A stretch of DNA of 52,745 nt from Streptomyces yangpuensis (GCF_001005295.1 NZ_LBMK01000003.1:1071186-1123930), one strand, 5' to 3'. Positions 16,678 to 24,650 are shown, numbered from the stretch's first letter. Notes: generated by a model not told the origin, from the letters alone. Numbers and translations are program-made.

Positions 16678-16915
16678 TGCTGTTCCTGCTCCCGCCCCGG
16701 CCGGACCTGTCCCGCCCTCTGAAGTTGGTCGGACCGGCGGTGTTCATGCCGCCAGTCCGCTCCCGCACCGTACCAACGGCGACATAACCCGGTAATAAGG
16801 AGGTATGGGAGCGGCACAGCGCATTGCCGGGTTCCGCCTCCGCTGCCCGCCGTAACCCCCGGGCCGTGCCCGCTGTTGCACAGGCGGCGGGTCCACCCAG
16901 GTGAACGGAGTCCCG

Positions 16916-17956
16916 ATGCCGCAGCTGACCGACCACAGCGCGACCGACCGCGGTGCGAGCGACGATCGTGAGCGCGACCCGGGGACCTGGATGACCCCGG
17001 AGGAGTACGGTGCCTCGCGCGCCGTGGTCTGGACCGCGGCCGTGGTCCTCGTGACCGACACCGACGGCCGGATCCTCGTCCAGAGCGTCGACTACCGCGC
17101 CGACCGGATGCTCCCCGGCGGGGCGATCGACGCCGGCGAGGCGCCGTCCGCGGCGGCCGCCCGGGAGCTGCGCGAGGAGCTCGGCGTGGACGGCCGCTAC
17201 CCGCGCGGCCTGGCCGTGGACTGGATCCCCGCCGACACGCCCGGCTTCCCGCCCGAGATGCGCTTCCCCGGCGAGATCCTGCACGTCTACGACGGCGGGA
17301 CCTGGACGCCGGACCGGATCGACGCCGTCCGCCTCCCGGCACAGGAGATCACCGGCATCCACTTCGCCGAGCCGGCCGACCTGCCCGCCCTGATGGACCC
17401 CGGCGACGCCCGCCGGGCCCTGGCCGCCCTGCGCGCCCGCATCAACGGCTCTGGCGCCGCCCTGCTGGAGGACGGCCGCCCCACCGCGCCGACCGCCCTC
17501 GACCGGCTCGGGGTGCTCCGCGCCCGCCGGGTCCCGCAGCGCGGTGCCTGGCACTGCGGCCCGGTCCCCGCCCAGCTGCCCGTACGGGACCGTTCCGCCT
17601 GGCTGTTCGCCCCCGACGGCCGGGTCCTGCTCCGGATCGCCCGGGCCACCGGCGCCGCCCAGCTCCCGCCCCCGACCGCCGCGCCCGCCACGGGGTCCGC
17701 CCCGCTCGGCTACCGCTGCGGCGAGGAGGGCCTCCACGCCCGCGTCGCCGCCCGCCTCGCCGGCCTCCCGCCGGCGGCGGACCCGGCGTACGCCCGGCTG
17801 CTGGCCACCCCCGAACAGGTCCGGGAACTGAGCGACTGGGGCCCGGCCGGCGAGGACGAGCTCGCCGCGGTCCACGCGGCCCGCGCCCGCCTGGGCCTCC
17901 CTGCCCCCGCCCGGACGCCGCTGACGGAGGTCCCCGAGGAGGGCGTGCGCTGGTGA
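16916..17956 (+). CDS. NUDIX hydrolase with C-terminal extension
   Basis: 346 residues from the ATG with GGAG 6 nt upstream. The NUDIX box GGAIDAGEAPSAAAARELREELG (G-x5-E-x7-REUxEExGU) lies at about residues 64-86. It would hydrolyse a nucleoside diphosphate linked to another group. A second region (about 200-346) contains a further degenerate NUDIX-like strand (RSAWLFAPDGRVLLRIARATG) without the catalytic box, ending in helices. The fold of this part is unknown and it may be a decayed duplicate. Confidence 0.85.
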   Translation: MPQLTDHSATDRGASDDRERDPGTWMTPEEYGASRAVVWTAAVVLVTDTDGRILVQSVDYRADRMLPGGAIDAGEAPSAAAARELREELGVDGRYPRGLAVDWIPADTPGFPPEMRFPGEILHVYDGGTWTPDRIDAVRLPAQEITGIHFAEPADLPALMDPGDARRALAALRARINGSGAALLEDGRPTAPTALDRLGVLRARRVPQRGAWHCGPVPAQLPVRDRSAWLFAPDGRVLLRIARATGAAQLPPPTAAPATGSAPLGYRCGEEGLHARVAARLAGLPPAADPAYARLLATPEQVRELSDWGPAGEDELAAVHAARARLGLPAPARTPLTEVPEEGVRW

Positions 17957-18034
17957 CCCGCGGCCGGGGGCTCCCGCCACCGCCGGGACCGTGAAATCCG
18001 CCGTCCACGGTCCGCGGTCCCGCAGCATGGGGCC

Positions 18035-18520
18035 ATGAGCGACAGCGCGATCACCTACACCCTCTACATCCAGGCAGATCCGTCGCGGGTCTGGCAGGCC
18101 CTCACCGACCCCGCCCTCACCCGCCGGTACTGGGGGCTGAGCTTCGAGACCGACTGGGCGGTGGGTTCGGCGATGGACTGGGTCGAACGGGGGAGCCGCA
18201 CCAGCGACCCCGGCCAGCTGGTCCTCGGCTGTGTCCCGGACCGCCTGCTGTCCTACACCTGGCACACCTTCAGCCCGCAGTGGGCGGCCGCGGCCGGGAT
18301 CGACGAGGAGCTGCGGGCCGAGCTGGCCGAGGCGCCCCGCACGAAGGTGACGTACGAGATCGAGCCGGTCGGCGACACCCTCGCCCGGCTGACGATCCGC
18401 CACGAGGGGTTCGAGCCGGGCGGCCGCCTGATCGGCATGTGCCGGCAGGCCTGGCCGATGCTCGCATCGAGCCTCAAGACGCTGCTGGAGACCGGGGCGC
18501 CGCTGCCCGGCCAGATCTGA
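18035..18520 (+). CDS. SRPBCC (AHSA1-like) domain protein
   Basis: 161 residues. Starts ITYTLYIQADPSRVWQALTDPALTRRYWG and ends MLASSLKTLLETG, the helix-grip START-like fold of AHSA1/polyketide cyclase-type proteins that bind hydrophobic ligands. The usual length is 140-160. Often these are cotranscribed with ArsR regulators, but none is adjacent here. ATG preceded by the weak purine stretch GCAGCATGGGG. Ligand unknown. Confidence 0.85.
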   Translation: MSDSAITYTLYIQADPSRVWQALTDPALTRRYWGLSFETDWAVGSAMDWVERGSRTSDPGQLVLGCVPDRLLSYTWHTFSPQWAAAAGIDEELRAELAEAPRTKVTYEIEPVGDTLARLTIRHEGFEPGGRLIGMCRQAWPMLASSLKTLLETGAPLPGQI

Positions 18521-18567
18521 CCCGTCCCCGGACCGCACCCGAACCGCCCCGCCCCGCACCTGAGATC

Positions 18568-18705
18568 ATGTGTATCGACCACGAATCAGGAGCGCAGGCA
18601 TGGCACTTGAACACCACCGCATCGTCATCTGTCGACTGTGTCTTCTTCGCGATCGGCCAGCCCCGCGACTGCTTCATCAAGTCGGTCCACTTCGAGCAGG
18701 TCTGA
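18568..18705 (+). CDS. Very small Cys-containing protein, start unresolved (possible frameshift)
   Basis: The frame ending at 18705 has nearly all G/C third bases from about 18610 on and encodes a C terminus with SSVDCVFFAIGQPRDCF then IKSVHFEQV, so it looks translated. The best ribosome site (GGAG at 18589) belongs to the ATG at 18600, which is in another frame; deleting one T at 18607-18608 would join it, giving MALNTTASSSVDC as the start. Otherwise translation could begin at TTG 18607 or ATG 18568. Two Cys are 11 residues apart. Family not recognised. Confidence 0.45.
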   Translation: MCIDHESGAQAWHLNTTASSSVDCVFFAIGQPRDCFIKSVHFEQV

Positions 18706-18796
18706 CCGCCCGGGCCGGGTGGACGAGCGCCCCGGCAACCGTCCTGATGGCACCCTGGCAGCCGCCCGTTCGCGCCCGTCGTGTGGAATGGGTGCC

Positions 18797-18937
18797 ATGC
18801 GGACAGGCAAGAAGCAGCGAGAACCGGCCATAGTCATACCGGCGGGGGCGCCCTTGACCCTGGTGGCCGCCGTCCGGGTGACGCCGGCCACCGGCGGCGG
18901 CCAGGCCGGCCAGGCGTGCGGGGGTGCCGCCCGATGA
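18797..18937 (+). CDS. Small hydrophobic ORF coupled to the next gene
   Basis: 46 residues from the ATG at 18797. A basic start (MRTGKKQR) is followed by a hydrophobic stretch (AIVIPAGAPLTLVAAVRV) and a Gly/Ala tail. Its stop overlaps the following ATG in ATGA, the usual sign of translational coupling, which supports it being real. No strong ribosome site and no family recognised. Confidence 0.45.
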   Translation: MRTGKKQREPAIVIPAGAPLTLVAAVRVTPATGGGQAGQACGGAAR

Positions 18938-19422
18938 CCCTCCCCGACGCCGGCACACCCCCTGAGCACTGGCGCTACTTCCGCCACCTGGACTCCCTGG
19001 CCGCGGTACCGGGCGAGGACACCGCGGCCGAGGCCGAGGCGGTGACCGCCGTACTGCGCGATCCCGACCGGGTGATGGCCGAGAGCGCGGTGGTCACCCA
19101 TCTCGACCGGCGGGCGGCGGGTCTGCTCGCCGACGACGCGTTCACCGCCTGGGCGCGGGTCATGTCCGGCGTACTCACCGGCCGGGCCTTCCCCGAGCTC
19201 CGGCTGCGGGAATGGAGCCTGCTTATGGCCGTCACCCGCGGGGAGCCCTGGTCCCCGGCCGAGCTGACCGGATCCTCCGACTGGTGCCAGCGCACCGCGG
19301 TCCGGCTGCTCACCTCTCACGAGGCCCTGGAACTCCTCGCCGCCGACGCCCGCACCCGCCGCGTCCGCAACGCCGCCGCCGACCGCCTGCGCAGGCGCCC
19401 CGTCGCCTCGGACACCCCGTGA
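18934..19422 (+). CDS. Helical HEAT-like hypothetical protein
   Basis: 162 residues. Composition and pattern (GEDTAAEAEAVTAVLRDPDRVMAESAVVTHLDRRAAG, and TSHEALELLAADARTRRVRNAAADRL) suggest stacked alpha-helical repeats. Similar small proteins are common in Streptomyces, but I cannot name a family. No signal peptide or membrane segment. The start overlaps the stop of the small ORF upstream. Convergent with the DEAD-box helicase gene. Confidence 0.75.
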   Translation: MTLPDAGTPPEHWRYFRHLDSLAAVPGEDTAAEAEAVTAVLRDPDRVMAESAVVTHLDRRAAGLLADDAFTAWARVMSGVLTGRAFPELRLREWSLLMAVTRGEPWSPAELTGSSDWCQRTAVRLLTSHEALELLAADARTRRVRNAAADRLRRRPVASDTP

Positions 19423-19526
19423 CGCGTCGGACCCCGTCATCCGAGTGACCGCCCGCCGCCCCTCGGCCCAGGCTGCCCGGGTGACCAGCGCCTGACCAGG
19501 GCCGACGCGGCGGGGTCCGTGTGCGG

Positions 19527-21014
19527 TCAGATGCCCCGGCGGACCCTGGCGGCGCGCCGCGCCTCGGCCTGCTGGCGGGCCTCCAGCGTCTTGCGGGACT
19601 CCTTGCCCTTCCCGGGCCGGCCCGGCCGCGTACCGATGCCGCGGAAACCGAGCTCCGTCCCCGACGGCCTGCCCTTGGCGTCCGTCGGCGAGGCGCCGGA
19701 CAGCGGCACGCCGGAAGGGGCCTTCGCGCCGGTGATCCGGCTGAGTGCTGCCTCACCGGACCGCACCTGCGTGATCGTCGGCCGGATCCGGGCGTCGGAC
19801 AGCAGCCGGACCATGTCCCGGCGCTGGTTCGGGGTGACGAGGGTGACGACCCGGCCGGACTCGCCGGCCCGGGCGGTGCGGCCGCCGCGGTGCAGGTAGT
19901 CCTTGTGGTCGGCCGGCGGGTCGACGTTGACGACGAGGTCGAGGTCGTCGATGTGGATGCCGCGCGCGGCGACGTTCGTCGCGACCAGCACGGTGACGGC
20001 CCCGGACTTGAACTGGGCCAGGGTGCGGGTCCGCTGCGGCTGCGACTTGCCGCTGTGCAGCCCCTCGGCCCGTACGCCCATCGCGCGCAGGTGCTTCACG
20101 AACTGGTCGACGCCGTGCTTGGTGTCGAGGAACATCAGCACGCGCTTGTCGCGGGCCGCGATCTCGGTCGCCGCCGAGATCTTGTCGGCCGCGTGGATGT
20201 GCAGGACGTGGTGGTCCATCGTCGTCACGGCGCCCGCCTGCGGGTCGACGGACGACGAGACCGGGTCCTTGAGGTACCGGCGCACCAGCTGGTCGACATT
20301 GCGGTCCAGGGTCGCCGAGAACAGCATCCGCTGACCCGCGTGGTGCACCTGGTCCAGGATCTCCGTGACCTGCGGCATGAACCCCATGTCGCACATCTGG
20401 TCGGCCTCGTCGAGCACCGTGATCGCCACCCGCTCCAGGTGCACGTCGCGCCGCCCGACCAGGTCGCTGAGCCGCCCCGGGGTGGCCACGACGACCTCCG
20501 CGCCGGTTCGCAGGGCGCTCACCTGACGGCCGATGGACAGCCCGCCGACCACCGTGGCCATCCGCAGCCGCAGGGCCTTCGCGTACGGCTCCAGCGCCTC
20601 GGTCACCTGCTGGGCCAGCTCGCGCGTCGGTACGAGGACCAGTGCGAGCGGCCGCTTCGGATCGGCCTGCCGTCCCGCCGTGCGTGCCAGGAGGGCGAGA
20701 CCGAAGGCGAGGGTCTTGCCGGAGCCGGTCCGGCCGCGCCCGAGGACGTCACGCCCGGCGAGGGCGTTCGGGAGGGTGGCCGCCTGGATCGGGAACGGCT
20801 GCGTCACCGACAGGGAGGCCATGGTCTCCACCAGCTCAACGGGCAGGTCGAGCTCGGAGAACGACTCCACCGGCGCCAGCGCCGGCGACTTCGGCTCGGG
20901 CATCGCGAACTCACCCTGCGGCCCGATGCTGCGGGGGGCCTTGGCGGCGGACTTGGCGCCGCCCTTCGCACCGCCCTTCACACCGAAGCGGCCATGAGCT
21001 GACGGGTTCCTCAT
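19527..21014 (-). CDS. DEAD-box ATP-dependent RNA helicase
   Basis: 495 residues. Q motif (F52, Q77), Walker A GRGRTGSGKT (92-101), PTRELAQQ, TPGRL, DEAD in LDEADQM, SAT in LFSATLDR, then the second RecA domain with VLVATNVAARGIH and HRGGRTARAG. An N-terminal Lys/Gly/Ala-rich basic tail and a C-terminal Arg/Lys-rich tail probably add RNA affinity. AAAGG stands 8 nt before the ATG. The cold-shock gene is divergent upstream; cold-shock proteins and DEAD-box helicases both remodel structured RNA. Confidence 0.95.
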   Translation of the reverse strand: MRNPSAHGRFGVKGGAKGGAKSAAKAPRSIGPQGEFAMPEPKSPALAPVESFSELDLPVELVETMASLSVTQPFPIQAATLPNALAGRDVLGRGRTGSGKTLAFGLALLARTAGRQADPKRPLALVLVPTRELAQQVTEALEPYAKALRLRMATVVGGLSIGRQVSALRTGAEVVVATPGRLSDLVGRRDVHLERVAITVLDEADQMCDMGFMPQVTEILDQVHHAGQRMLFSATLDRNVDQLVRRYLKDPVSSSVDPQAGAVTTMDHHVLHIHAADKISAATEIAARDKRVLMFLDTKHGVDQFVKHLRAMGVRAEGLHSGKSQPQRTRTLAQFKSGAVTVLVATNVAARGIHIDDLDLVVNVDPPADHKDYLHRGGRTARAGESGRVVTLVTPNQRRDMVRLLSDARIRPTITQVRSGEAALSRITGAKAPSGVPLSGASPTDAKGRPSGTELGFRGIGTRPGRPGKGKESRKTLEARQQAEARRAARVRRGI

Positions 21015-21067
21015 GCAGGACCTTTCGAAGCGGGGGGAGAAGAAGAAAAGAAGATGGTCAACCGCCC

Positions 21068-21421
21068 ATGGTACCAGCGGGGGGCAGGCCCTCCGGGGCG
21101 TCGAGCTCCTGGCCGCCCGGGATCCTGATCGGCCTCGGTGTCGTGGTCCTGGCCAGGGCCGTCACCTGGCTGCTGCACCTCGCGGGCTGGGGCAAGCCGA
21201 GCGGCTCCCGCCCGGAGGCGGAATGGGACTGGCGCGTGCGGGACGCGGTGGCCCGCACCGGGCACGCCCGGCTGTCTGGGCTGCCGGATTGCCGGCCCCC
21301 GCATGGCCGTCGCGGCGGACGCCGGACCCCGGACCGCGGTACCGCTTCCGGCGGCCGACGAGGGTGTCTGAGCCCGTACGGACGGCCTGGGTCCCTCGTA
21401 TCACCGACAGGGCGACCGTAA
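21068..21421 (+). CDS. Possible small membrane ORF, perhaps frameshifted
   Basis: Within the 527-bp gap between the helicase and csp genes, the frame from ATG 21068 shows strong G/C third-base bias to about 21290 and encodes a membrane helix (ILIGLGVVVLARAVTWLLHL) then a charged segment (RPEAEWDWRVRDAVART). After that the bias moves to another frame that stops at 21371 (MAVAADAGPRTAVP...). This pattern suggests a short membrane protein gene broken by a single indel. No ribosome site is evident. The remaining bases up to 21541 are the csp leader. Confidence 0.35.
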   Translation: MVPAGGRPSGASSSWPPGILIGLGVVVLARAVTWLLHLAGWGKPSGSRPEAEWDWRVRDAVARTGHARLSGLPDCRPPHGRRGGRRTPDRGTASGGRRGCLSPYGRPGSLVSPTGRP

Positions 21422-21541
21422 GTTCGAATGTGCGACGCGCCCCGGTTGGCCGCGTCCGGCGTGTGCTCTGGGGGACCGTTGGGCAGGATCGAGACGGCCG
21501 CGTGTGCGGCCCGCAGTGGACCGTTGTGAAGGATCAGCAAG

Positions 21542-21748
21542 ATGGCAACAGGTGTCGTGAAGTGGTTCAACTCGGAGAAGGGGTTCGGCTTCATCCAGCA
21601 GGACGACGGCGGTCCTGATGTGTTCGTGCACTTCTCCGCGATCCAGACCCAGGGGTTCAAGTCGCTGGAGGAGAACGCACGGGTCGACTACACCGTCACC
21701 CAGGGACCCAAGGGCCCCCAGGCCGAGAACGTGGTCCCCATCGGGTAG
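21542..21748 (+). CDS. CspA-family cold shock protein
   Basis: 68 residues, the usual size. RNP1 KGFGFIQQ and RNP2 VFVHFSAI are intact in a single cold-shock (OB) domain: MATGVVKWFNSEKGFGF at the start and AENVVPIG at the end. It binds single-stranded RNA/DNA and acts as an RNA chaperone. AGGATCAG precedes the ATG. A clear intrinsic terminator follows. Confidence 0.97.
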   Translation: MATGVVKWFNSEKGFGFIQQDDGGPDVFVHFSAIQTQGFKSLEENARVDYTVTQGPKGPQAENVVPIG

Positions 21749-21774
21749 CCACGCACGAGCCGTGCCGTGAACGG

Positions 21775-21803
21775 AACCCCGCCGGTCCTCCGGCGGGGTT
21801 TTC
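21775..21803 (+). terminator. Intrinsic terminator of the csp gene
   Basis: AACCCCGCCGG-TCCT-CCGGCGGGGTT is a perfect 11-bp stem with a tetraloop, followed by TTCT. It lies 27 bp after the csp stop and may also act for the convergent tetR transcript. Confidence 0.85.
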
Positions 21804-21827
21804 TGCGCCCTGGCCGCGGCGCGCCCC

Positions 21828-22418
21828 CTACGGGATGGCCCGGTGCAGGGCCAGGAGCAGGCGCCAGAGGTGATCCGCCAGGTCGTCCGGATCCGCCGGG
21901 ATCTCCCCGTGCAGCCAGTCCGCGAGGATCCCGGTGAAGGTCGCGGCGACCGCCGAGGCGACGAGTTCGGGCCGGGGTGCGCCGACCGCCGCGCGTTCGG
22001 CACGGGCCCGGGCGCGCAGCTCCCGGTGCAGCCGGTCGCCGAGGGGGCCGCCGCCGCCCCGGAGAAGCAGGGTGCGGTAGAGCGGTGCCCGGCCGGCCGT
22101 CCCCGTCAGGAACTCGGCGAGCGCGGCAGGGGGACGTACCGGAGGGAGCGGCGAGGGGCCGGCCTGCCAGGCGTGCAGGGCGTCGACCGCCGCGTGCACG
22201 ACGTCGGCGCACGCGTCGACGGCGAGCGCGGTGAGGTCCTCGTAGTGCAGGTAGAAGGTGGCCCGCCCGACGCCGGCCCGGCGGACCACAGCCGAGACGC
22301 TGACCTCCGCGAGCGGCCGGCCGGCGCACTCGGCCAGCAGGCCCTCGCGCAGTCGTGCCTTCGTCCGGGCCGTGCGGGGGTCCTCCGCCCGGTCCTGCGG
22401 ACGGCCGTGCGGGCTCAT
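21828..22418 (-). CDS. TetR family transcriptional regulator
   Basis: 196 residues. The N-terminal helix-turn-helix is clear: TKARLREGLLAECAGRPLAE, VSAVVRRAGVGRATFYLHYEDLTAL. The C-terminal ligand domain ends ADHLWRLLLALHRAIP. Its ATG overlaps the stop of the DUF1304 gene (ATGA), so it is cotranscribed and probably represses that operon; an inverted repeat sits upstream of the pair. Confidence 0.9.
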   Translation of the reverse strand: MSPHGRPQDRAEDPRTARTKARLREGLLAECAGRPLAEVSVSAVVRRAGVGRATFYLHYEDLTALAVDACADVVHAAVDALHAWQAGPSPLPPVRPPAALAEFLTGTAGRAPLYRTLLLRGGGGPLGDRLHRELRARARAERAAVGAPRPELVASAVAATFTGILADWLHGEIPADPDDLADHLWRLLLALHRAIP

Positions 22419-22768
22419 GCGGCCAGCAGCGCGGCACCGAGCGCGAGAGCGCCCGGTACAGCCTGCACGAAGAGGATCCGACGGTTGGCGGTGGCCGCCC
22501 CGAACGCGCCGGCCACGATCACGCAGACGAGGAAGAAGACCTGCGTGGCGAGCGAGCCGATGACCAGCCCCCAGACCAGGCCGGCGGCGAGGAAGCCGTT
22601 GTACAGCCCCTGGTTGGCGGCGAGCGGCGCGGTCAGGCGGGCGGTGTCCGCGTCGAAGCCGTGCAGCGCCCGGCCCGGCGGCCGCTGCCACAGGAACATC
22701 TCCAGGACCAGGAAGTACGTGTGCAGCGTGGCCACGAGGCCGATCAGGATCCAAGCGACCGTCTGCAT
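22415..22768 (-). CDS. DUF1304 family membrane protein
   Basis: 117 residues with four hydrophobic helices, beginning MQTVAWILIGLVATLHTYFL and containing LEMFLWQRPPGRALHGF and NQGLYNGFLAAGLVWG, the hallmark stretches of DUF1304. The ATG at 22768 has GGAGG 5 nt upstream and is preferred over the ATG four codons earlier. Function of the family is unknown; partnership with a TetR regulator suggests induced export or stress response. Confidence 0.9.
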   Translation of the reverse strand: MQTVAWILIGLVATLHTYFLVLEMFLWQRPPGRALHGFDADTARLTAPLAANQGLYNGFLAAGLVWGLVIGSLATQVFFLVCVIVAGAFGAATANRRILFVQAVPGALALGAALLAA

Positions 22769-22809
22769 GGCCGCCTCCATTTCTTGGACGGTGACGAGGG
22801 AAGAGCAAT

Positions 22810-22831
22810 TTCCTGGACAACTGTACAGGAA
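22810..22831. promoter_or_regulatory. Operator candidate for the DUF1304-tetR operon
   Basis: TTCCTG-(10 nt)-CAGGAA, an inverted repeat 42-63 bp upstream of the DUF1304 ATG and inside an AT-richer stretch. TetR regulators typically bind such repeats at their own promoter. No convincing gene is seen in 22832-23042. Confidence 0.5.
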
Positions 22832-23042
22832 GTCCGTTGTCCGACCCCGTGGCTACGCTGATCGCATGCTGCTGCAGGCCGGCTTCGGCACCGGGAGCCA
22901 CCGCGAGAACTCCCTCGTCCGGCACGCCCTCGGCAGCAGGCACGACGAGGCACACACGTCGCCGGTCGGGCGGGCGGCATCGGCTTCCTGTACTTCGTCT
23001 TCGGGTCACCGGATCCCCGCGGAGGTGTTGGCGGGCGTGAAG

Positions 23043-23381
23043 TCAGAGGTGGGCGTCCAGGAACGCCCGGAACTCCTCGTGGCTCATCGGGCCCGCCTGG
23101 CTCGCGACCGCCTCGCCCTCCTCGATGAGCACGACGGTCGGCGCCCCGGCCACGCCGTACCGCTTCGTCGGCCCGGGGCAGCGGGTCATATCGGTGCGGA
23201 CGGCGGTGAACCGCGTCCCGTACTCGCGCACCAGCTCACCGACGACCGTGTCCATCGCGCGGCAGGCCTCCACCGCCCTGGGCCAGGTGCCACAGAAATA
23301 GGCGAGGACGGGACCCTTCGCCATCGACAGGACGAAGTCGAACTCCGCGTCCTCCTGTGGCCGGTGCACCCCGTGTGCCAT
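23043..23381 (-). CDS. Thioredoxin-fold protein lacking the CXXC pair
   Basis: 112 residues from the ATG preceded by GAGGAG. The fold is recognisable: EFDFVLSMAKGPVLAYFCGTW, FTAVRTDMTRCPGPTKRYGVAGAPTVVLIEEGEAV with the cis-Pro loop GAPT. At the active site FCGTWPRA replaces WCGPC, so only one Cys remains there. It cannot do normal dithiol exchange and may be a glutathionylation-type, structural or binding variant. Confidence 0.8.
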   Translation of the reverse strand: MAHGVHRPQEDAEFDFVLSMAKGPVLAYFCGTWPRAVEACRAMDTVVGELVREYGTRFTAVRTDMTRCPGPTKRYGVAGAPTVVLIEEGEAVASQAGPMSHEEFRAFLDAHL

Positions 23382-23496
23382 GCGTCTCGCTCCTCGCTCA
23401 TGCGCCCCTCCACAGGGTGCGCGGCCCCCATCATCGCCGCCGCCCGCACCGGCGGTCGCCGGGCCGTTGTCAGTGGCGCCTGTGAAGCTGATCAGC

Positions 23497-23766
23497 ATGG
23501 ACGACAGGATGCTCCGGCGCCGGGTCTACGGCGCCGACCACGAGGACCCCGACCCCGGCCCGCGCCCCGGCCACGACTACGGCGAACTGGTCGGCGGCCC
23601 GCTCGACGGCCTCCTCCTGGACATCACGGGCTGGAGCACGCCCCAGCTCGACGAGGAGGCCCGCCTCCCCACCGAGATAGGACGCTACGGGGCGGGCGGG
23701 CGCGCCCACTACCGCCGCCGCGCGGGCGACCCGGGCCACTGGGACTGGACCGGCGACAGCCGCTGA
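23497..23766 (+). CDS. Small hypothetical protein
   Basis: 89 residues, strongly charged and rich in Asp, Arg and Gly, with HDYGELVGGPLDGLLLDITGW in the middle and GHWDWTGDS near the end. G/C third-base bias supports coding. No signal peptide or membrane helix. Divergent from the thioredoxin-like gene. Family not recognised. Confidence 0.65.
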   Translation: MDDRMLRRRVYGADHEDPDPGPRPGHDYGELVGGPLDGLLLDITGWSTPQLDEEARLPTEIGRYGAGGRAHYRRRAGDPGHWDWTGDSR

Positions 23767-23791
23767 CCACGCGGGGAGCCGCCGCGGCGCG

Positions 23792-24454
23792 TCAGAAGGT
23801 GTAACAGGCGCCCGGCGTGCCCGGGACGTCGTCGCGCAGTTCGAAGAACGTGCGCTCGGGGGCCGCGGTGAAGGTCCGCACGGCCGCGGCGGACACCGTG
23901 AGGCAGAACGGCTTCTCGATCGGGCTCCCGGTACTGGCACGGTGCAGGACGAGCGTCCCCTCGTACCTGCCCGGACCGACCGTCCACGTGTGGGCGTTGA
24001 ACAGGAGCGTCGGTTGCTGGGGGCTGTCCTGGGCGACCACGAGCGGGGTGGGGTCGGCGGTGCGCTGGTAGCTCAGCCGGTTGGACGCGTGGTCGTAGCT
24101 GTAGGTGCCCGATTCGTCCCAGTAGAACGCCGGGCGCGCGACCTTCGGATCGCCCGGCAGCAGCCGCAGCTCCGCGTCGGTGATGATCTCGACGTCCTCG
24201 GTGCGGACCCGGCTGGAAATCGTGGGCTGGAGGAACAGGTGCACGTTCCCACCCGGCCCCCTCGGTTCGAGACGCACCACGTGCGGCAACGCCACGTCCA
24301 CATCGGGTTGCCGGTGCAGGACCACGAGGTTGTAGAGGGAGACAGCCAGCGCGATCAGACTCGCCCCCGTGGTGATCCACAGGTGCACCGCGTCGAAACG
24401 CCGCCGCCGCTCCGGCGGGCGGGCCCGCGCCGGATCCGGGCCTTCAGGGCTCAT
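23792..24454 (-). CDS. Single-pass membrane-anchored hypothetical protein
   Basis: 220 residues. A basic N terminus (PPERRRRFDAVH) is followed by one membrane helix (about 27-45, LWITTGASLIALAVSLYNLVVL), leaving a C-terminal beta-rich domain, probably outside (VDVALPHVVRLEPRG ... FELRDDVPGTPGACYTF). No enzyme motif is seen. The ATG faces the DGPF/ECF42 promoter region, so both share a divergent regulatory zone. Confidence 0.75.
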   Translation of the reverse strand: MSPEGPDPARARPPERRRRFDAVHLWITTGASLIALAVSLYNLVVLHRQPDVDVALPHVVRLEPRGPGGNVHLFLQPTISSRVRTEDVEIITDAELRLLPGDPKVARPAFYWDESGTYSYDHASNRLSYQRTADPTPLVVAQDSPQQPTLLFNAHTWTVGPGRYEGTLVLHRASTGSPIEKPFCLTVSAAAVRTFTAAPERTFFELRDDVPGTPGACYTF

Positions 24455-24542
24455 GCTCCCGATTCTGATCGCGCCGGGAGGCCGGTACCGGACGGGACAC
24501 GCGGGCGGTTCCCGCCTGCGGCCCGGTCGCGCCCGGCCCCGT

Positions 24543-24564
24543 GAAAATTCCCCGAAGAATTTTC
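24543..24564. promoter_or_regulatory. AT-rich inverted repeat upstream of the ECF42 promoter
   Basis: GAAAATTC-CCCGAA-GAATTTTC is a perfect 8+6+8 repeat, strikingly AT-rich for this DNA. It ends 8 bp before the ECF42-type -35 box and lies about 90 bp upstream of the divergent membrane protein gene. It looks like a regulator site; the regulator is unknown. Confidence 0.5.
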
Positions 24565-24572
24565 CGCAGGGC

Positions 24573-24599
24573 TGTCGATCCGGGCGCCGCCCGTTCGAC
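24573..24599 (+). promoter_or_regulatory. ECF42-type promoter
   Basis: TGTCGA (24573-24578), 17 nt, then CGAC (24596-24599). As I recall it, the described ECF42 signature is TGTCGA at -35 and CGA/TC at -10. The predicted start near 24606 would give a leader of about 45 nt to the DGPF gene, which fits autoregulation of the DGPF-ECF42 pair. Confidence 0.7.
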
Positions 24600-24650
24600 G
24601 CATGGGTGAGAGGCGGGGAACGACCCCGCCCGCACGACCGAGGAGCCACC

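Noticed and set aside
16797..16807. Perfect AAGGAGGT followed by ATG and a 16-codon ORF
   Set aside because: Spacing between the Shine-Dalgarno core and ATG is only about one base, too short for use, and the peptide has no distinctive feature.
19428..19519. Inverted repeat CGGACCCCG ... CGGGGTCCG between convergent genes
   Set aside because: The arms are 74 bases apart; possible bidirectional terminator, but not strong enough to annotate.
22866..23042. Short ORF starting MLLQAGFGTGSHREN
   Set aside because: Coding bias fades after about 40 codons and the frame runs into the antisense of the thioredoxin-like gene; no ribosome site.
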